From positions 682,001 to 746,000 of the forward strand of contig NZ_CP046976.1 of the NCBI RefSeq assembly GCF_030408415.1: a stretch of 64,000 nucleotides of DNA, in the 5' to 3' direction. The notes under the pieces were generated by a model. It was given only the letters and a program-made list of their open reading frames with translations, was not told the DNA's origin and did not search any database. The DNA is from Corynebacterium appendicis CIP 107643 (lineage in GTDB: Bacteria; Actinomycetota; Actinomycetes; Mycobacteriales; Mycobacteriaceae). Below are positions 62,246 to 64,000 of the stretch, piece by piece. The position numbers were made by a program, and so were the translations under genes. Each line of letters opens with the position of its first letter. Within the stretch, counting starts at the first letter, position 1.

Positions 62246-64000
62246 ATGGCTGACCAGCCGCAGAATGTTCCGATGCTTGCCGGGGTGCTCACCCAGGCCA
62301 TGACCGACCCGAAGTTGAAGGGTCTGCGCAAAAGGGTGGGGGAGCCGTCGCTGCATGTCACAGGTATCGACCAGGTGCGACTGTGGGCGACGGCGACGAT
62401 CGCGCGCGAGACCCCCGTGCTGCTCGTCACGGCGACAGGGCACGAGGCGGAGGACCTTGCGGCGGAGCTCGGCGCGCTCCTCGGCGCCGAGAAAGTCGCG
62501 CTCATGCCGGCGTACGAGACGCTGCCGCACGAGCGCCTGTCGCCCGCCGCGGACATCGTGGGCCGCCGCAACAAGGTGCTGCACGATCTCGCGGGCATGT
62601 CCGTGGTGGTCGCATCCGCGCGCGCAACGTGCCAGCCGGTGCTGCCCGCGGTCGAACCGGTCGTGATCGAGCACGGCGAGGAGTACGACTTCGAGGAGCT
62701 CACCGCTTCGCTTGCGAGCTTCGCGTACGACCACGTGGACATGGTGTCCGGCCGCGGAGAATTCGCCACGCGCGGCGGCATCATCGACGTGTTCCCGACC
62801 ACGGCCGAGCACCCCGTCCGCATCGAATTCTGGGGCGACGAGGTCACGGACCTGCGCACATTCGCCGTCGCCGACCAGCGCACGATCGACGACATCGCGC
62901 GCGTCGAGCTTCATCCCGCGCGCCAATTGCTTATCGACGACGCCGTCCAGTCCGCCGCCGCCTCCCTTGCCGAGGTTCACCCCGGCAACCGGACTCTGGT
63001 GGAGCTGCTCACCCGGATTTCCGACGGCTCCTACGCCGATGGCATGGAGGCGCTCGTTCCGGCGCTGACGAAATCGTCCTATTCCGTGCTGCCGGAGCTG
63101 ATGCCGGCTGGCTCCGTGGTTTTGGTGACCTCGCCGGAGAAGGTCCGCACCCGCATTTCCGACCTGCAGGCCACCGATCACGAATTTCTCGAGGCCGGCT
63201 GGGAAGCCGCGGCAATGGGTGCCGACGGTCCCGTCGCCGCCGAGGGCCTGGATGTGTCCGCGAGCTCGTACCGCTCCTTCGAGTCCCTCGAGGTGTCCGC
63301 GCGCGAGGCGGGCAACGCCTGGTGGACGTTCGCACCGCCCGGCATGTTCGCCGCGGAGGAAGACGATTCGGCGACTCTGCCGCTCGAATTCGAGCCTGCG
63401 CCCGCGCCGAAGGGCGACCCGAAGCAAATCGAGGCGCTGTACGGACAGGTGAAAATGCATTTGCAGAACGGCGGCCGCGCCGCCTTCGCCGCGCCTGCCA
63501 AGGGCACCGTCGACCGCATGGCGGAGCGCCTGCGCGAGAACGGCATCTCCGCGCGCGTGGCTACCCCGGGTCTCGAGCCCGTGGATGGCCAGGTCACTCT
63601 CTACCAGGCGCTGTCGCACGCCGGCCTGACATTTCCCGGACCCGGCCTCGTCGTATTCACCGAGACCGACGTGACCGGCAACCGCGTGGGCGATATCGCC
63701 GGCGCCAAGCGCCGCGCTCCGCGCCGCCGCAACCGCGTCGACCCGCTGGCATTGAAGCCCGGCGACTACGTCGTGCACGACACCCACGGCATCGGCCGTT
63801 TCGTGAAGATGGCCGAGCGCACCATCGGCACCGGCGACGATTCCTCGCGCCGCGAGTACATCGTCCTCGAATACCAGCCGGCCAAGCGCGGCCAGCCCGC
63901 CGACCAGCTGTGGGTGCCCATGGAATCGCTCGACCTGCTCAGCAAATACTCCGGCGGCGAGCAGCCGAGCCTGTCCAAGATGGGCGGCTCCGACTGGAAG
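62246..64000 (+). CDS. mfd: Transcription-repair coupling factor Mfd (N-terminal part)
   Basis: 585 codons are visible; the gene runs off the window. Mfd binds RNA polymerase stalled at DNA damage, pushes it off and recruits UvrA. The visible part covers the UvrB-like domains (RPATVVRL-like start, EYDFEELTASLASFAYDHV and MVSGRGEFATRGGIIDVFP), a species-specific domain, and the beginning of the RNA-polymerase-interacting domain (KPGDYVVHDTHGIGRF). AGGGGG lies before the ATG at 62246. The helicase domain lies beyond the window. Confidence 0.94.
   Translation, partial: MADQPQNVPMLAGVLTQAMTDPKLKGLRKRVGEPSLHVTGIDQVRLWATATIARETPVLLVTATGHEAEDLAAELGALLGAEKVALMPAYETLPHERLSPAADIVGRRNKVLHDLAGMSVVVASARATCQPVLPAVEPVVIEHGEEYDFEELTASLASFAYDHVDMVSGRGEFATRGGIIDVFPTTAEHPVRIEFWGDEVTDLRTFAVADQRTIDDIARVELHPARQLLIDDAVQSAAASLAEVHPGNRTLVELLTRISDGSYADGMEALVPALTKSSYSVLPELMPAGSVVLVTSPEKVRTRISDLQATDHEFLEAGWEAAAMGADGPVAAEGLDVSASSYRSFESLEVSAREAGNAWWTFAPPGMFAAEEDDSATLPLEFEPAPAPKGDPKQIEALYGQVKMHLQNGGRAAFAAPAKGTVDRMAERLRENGISARVATPGLEPVDGQVTLYQALSHAGLTFPGPGLVVFTETDVTGNRVGDIAGAKRRAPRRRNRVDPLALKPGDYVVHDTHGIGRFVKMAERTIGTGDDSSRREYIVLEYQPAKRGQPADQLWVPMESLDLLSKYSGGEQPSLSKMGGSDWK

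Noticed and set aside
62048-63787. A 579-codon open frame antisense to mfd and the tRNA
   Set aside because: mfd and tRNA-Gln explain this region completely; the frame even runs through the tRNA.

Overview
The window is about 64 kb of a high-GC actinobacterial chromosome, almost certainly a Corynebacterium. The evidence is gene content and order: glp–rimJ–glpR, pmt–rsmI–betP–metS, tatD–rpf2–ksgA–ispE, gapB, pth–rplY–prsA–glmU and mfd follow the order I know from C. glutamicum and, in part, M. tuberculosis. One tRNA (Gln, anticodon TTG) is present. I see no rRNA, CRISPR array or prophage. At least fifteen genes have a TANNNT box 6-9 nt before the start codon and mostly no ribosome binding site, so leaderless mRNAs look common.

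Layout. 1–3.2 kb: divisome genes glp and glpR around rimJ, then a DUF4442 protein. 3.2–8.4 kb: a ThDP enzyme, a divergent Tag-like glycosylase, two membrane proteins and the protein O-mannosyltransferase. 8.4–13 kb: rsmI, a BetP-like betaine carrier, metS. 13–14.7 kb: a gene-poor stretch with DoxX-like and DUF3806 proteins. 14.7–21.1 kb: tatD, rpf2, ksgA, ispE, a MazEF-type toxin–antitoxin pair and an ABC-F ATPase. 21.1–27.9 kb: a ceramidase relic, a monooxygenase, ppk2, an Mpg glycosylase, a HAD hydrolase, an enoyl-CoA hydratase-like enzyme, gapB and manA. 27.8–30.2 kb: a two-gene unit that reads as sulfoquinovosyl diacylglycerol synthesis (sqdB–sqdX). 30.3–41.9 kb: a flavoprotein, D-serine dehydratase, transporters, two tandem patatin-like lipases, an SDR, a decayed lipoprotein, prfC and an FMN reductase. 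41.9–49.4 kb: an mmpL–tetR efflux operon, small membrane proteins and two pth genes flanking a nitronate monooxygenase. 49.4–55.1 kb: an unstable zone with relics of TetR, an ABC permease, an M13 peptidase and an IS6-family transposase, beside intact rplY, an MFS transporter and an ATP-grasp ligase. 55.1–64 kb: prsA, glmU, an MFS transporter, a multicopper oxidase with a collapsed duplicate, a secreted protein, tRNA-Gln and the start of mfd.

How the genes work together. Much of the core serves envelope growth and translation. Glp and GlpR connect FtsZ to the membrane; Pmt O-mannosylates exported proteins; Rpf2 cleaves peptidoglycan; GlmU supplies UDP-GlcNAc; ManA feeds mannose for glycans; SqdB–SqdX would supply an anionic sulfolipid. 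MetS, KsgA, RsmI, both Pth proteins, RplY, PrfC and tRNA-Gln serve translation.

Two things stand out. First, the 11-mer GCTTATCGACG occurs 19 times exactly across both strands, far above what base composition predicts, and the 10-mer core is always followed by G. Second, I know of no report of a sulfolipid pathway in corynebacteria. The decayed genes are also notable because nearly all keep only their 3' ends.
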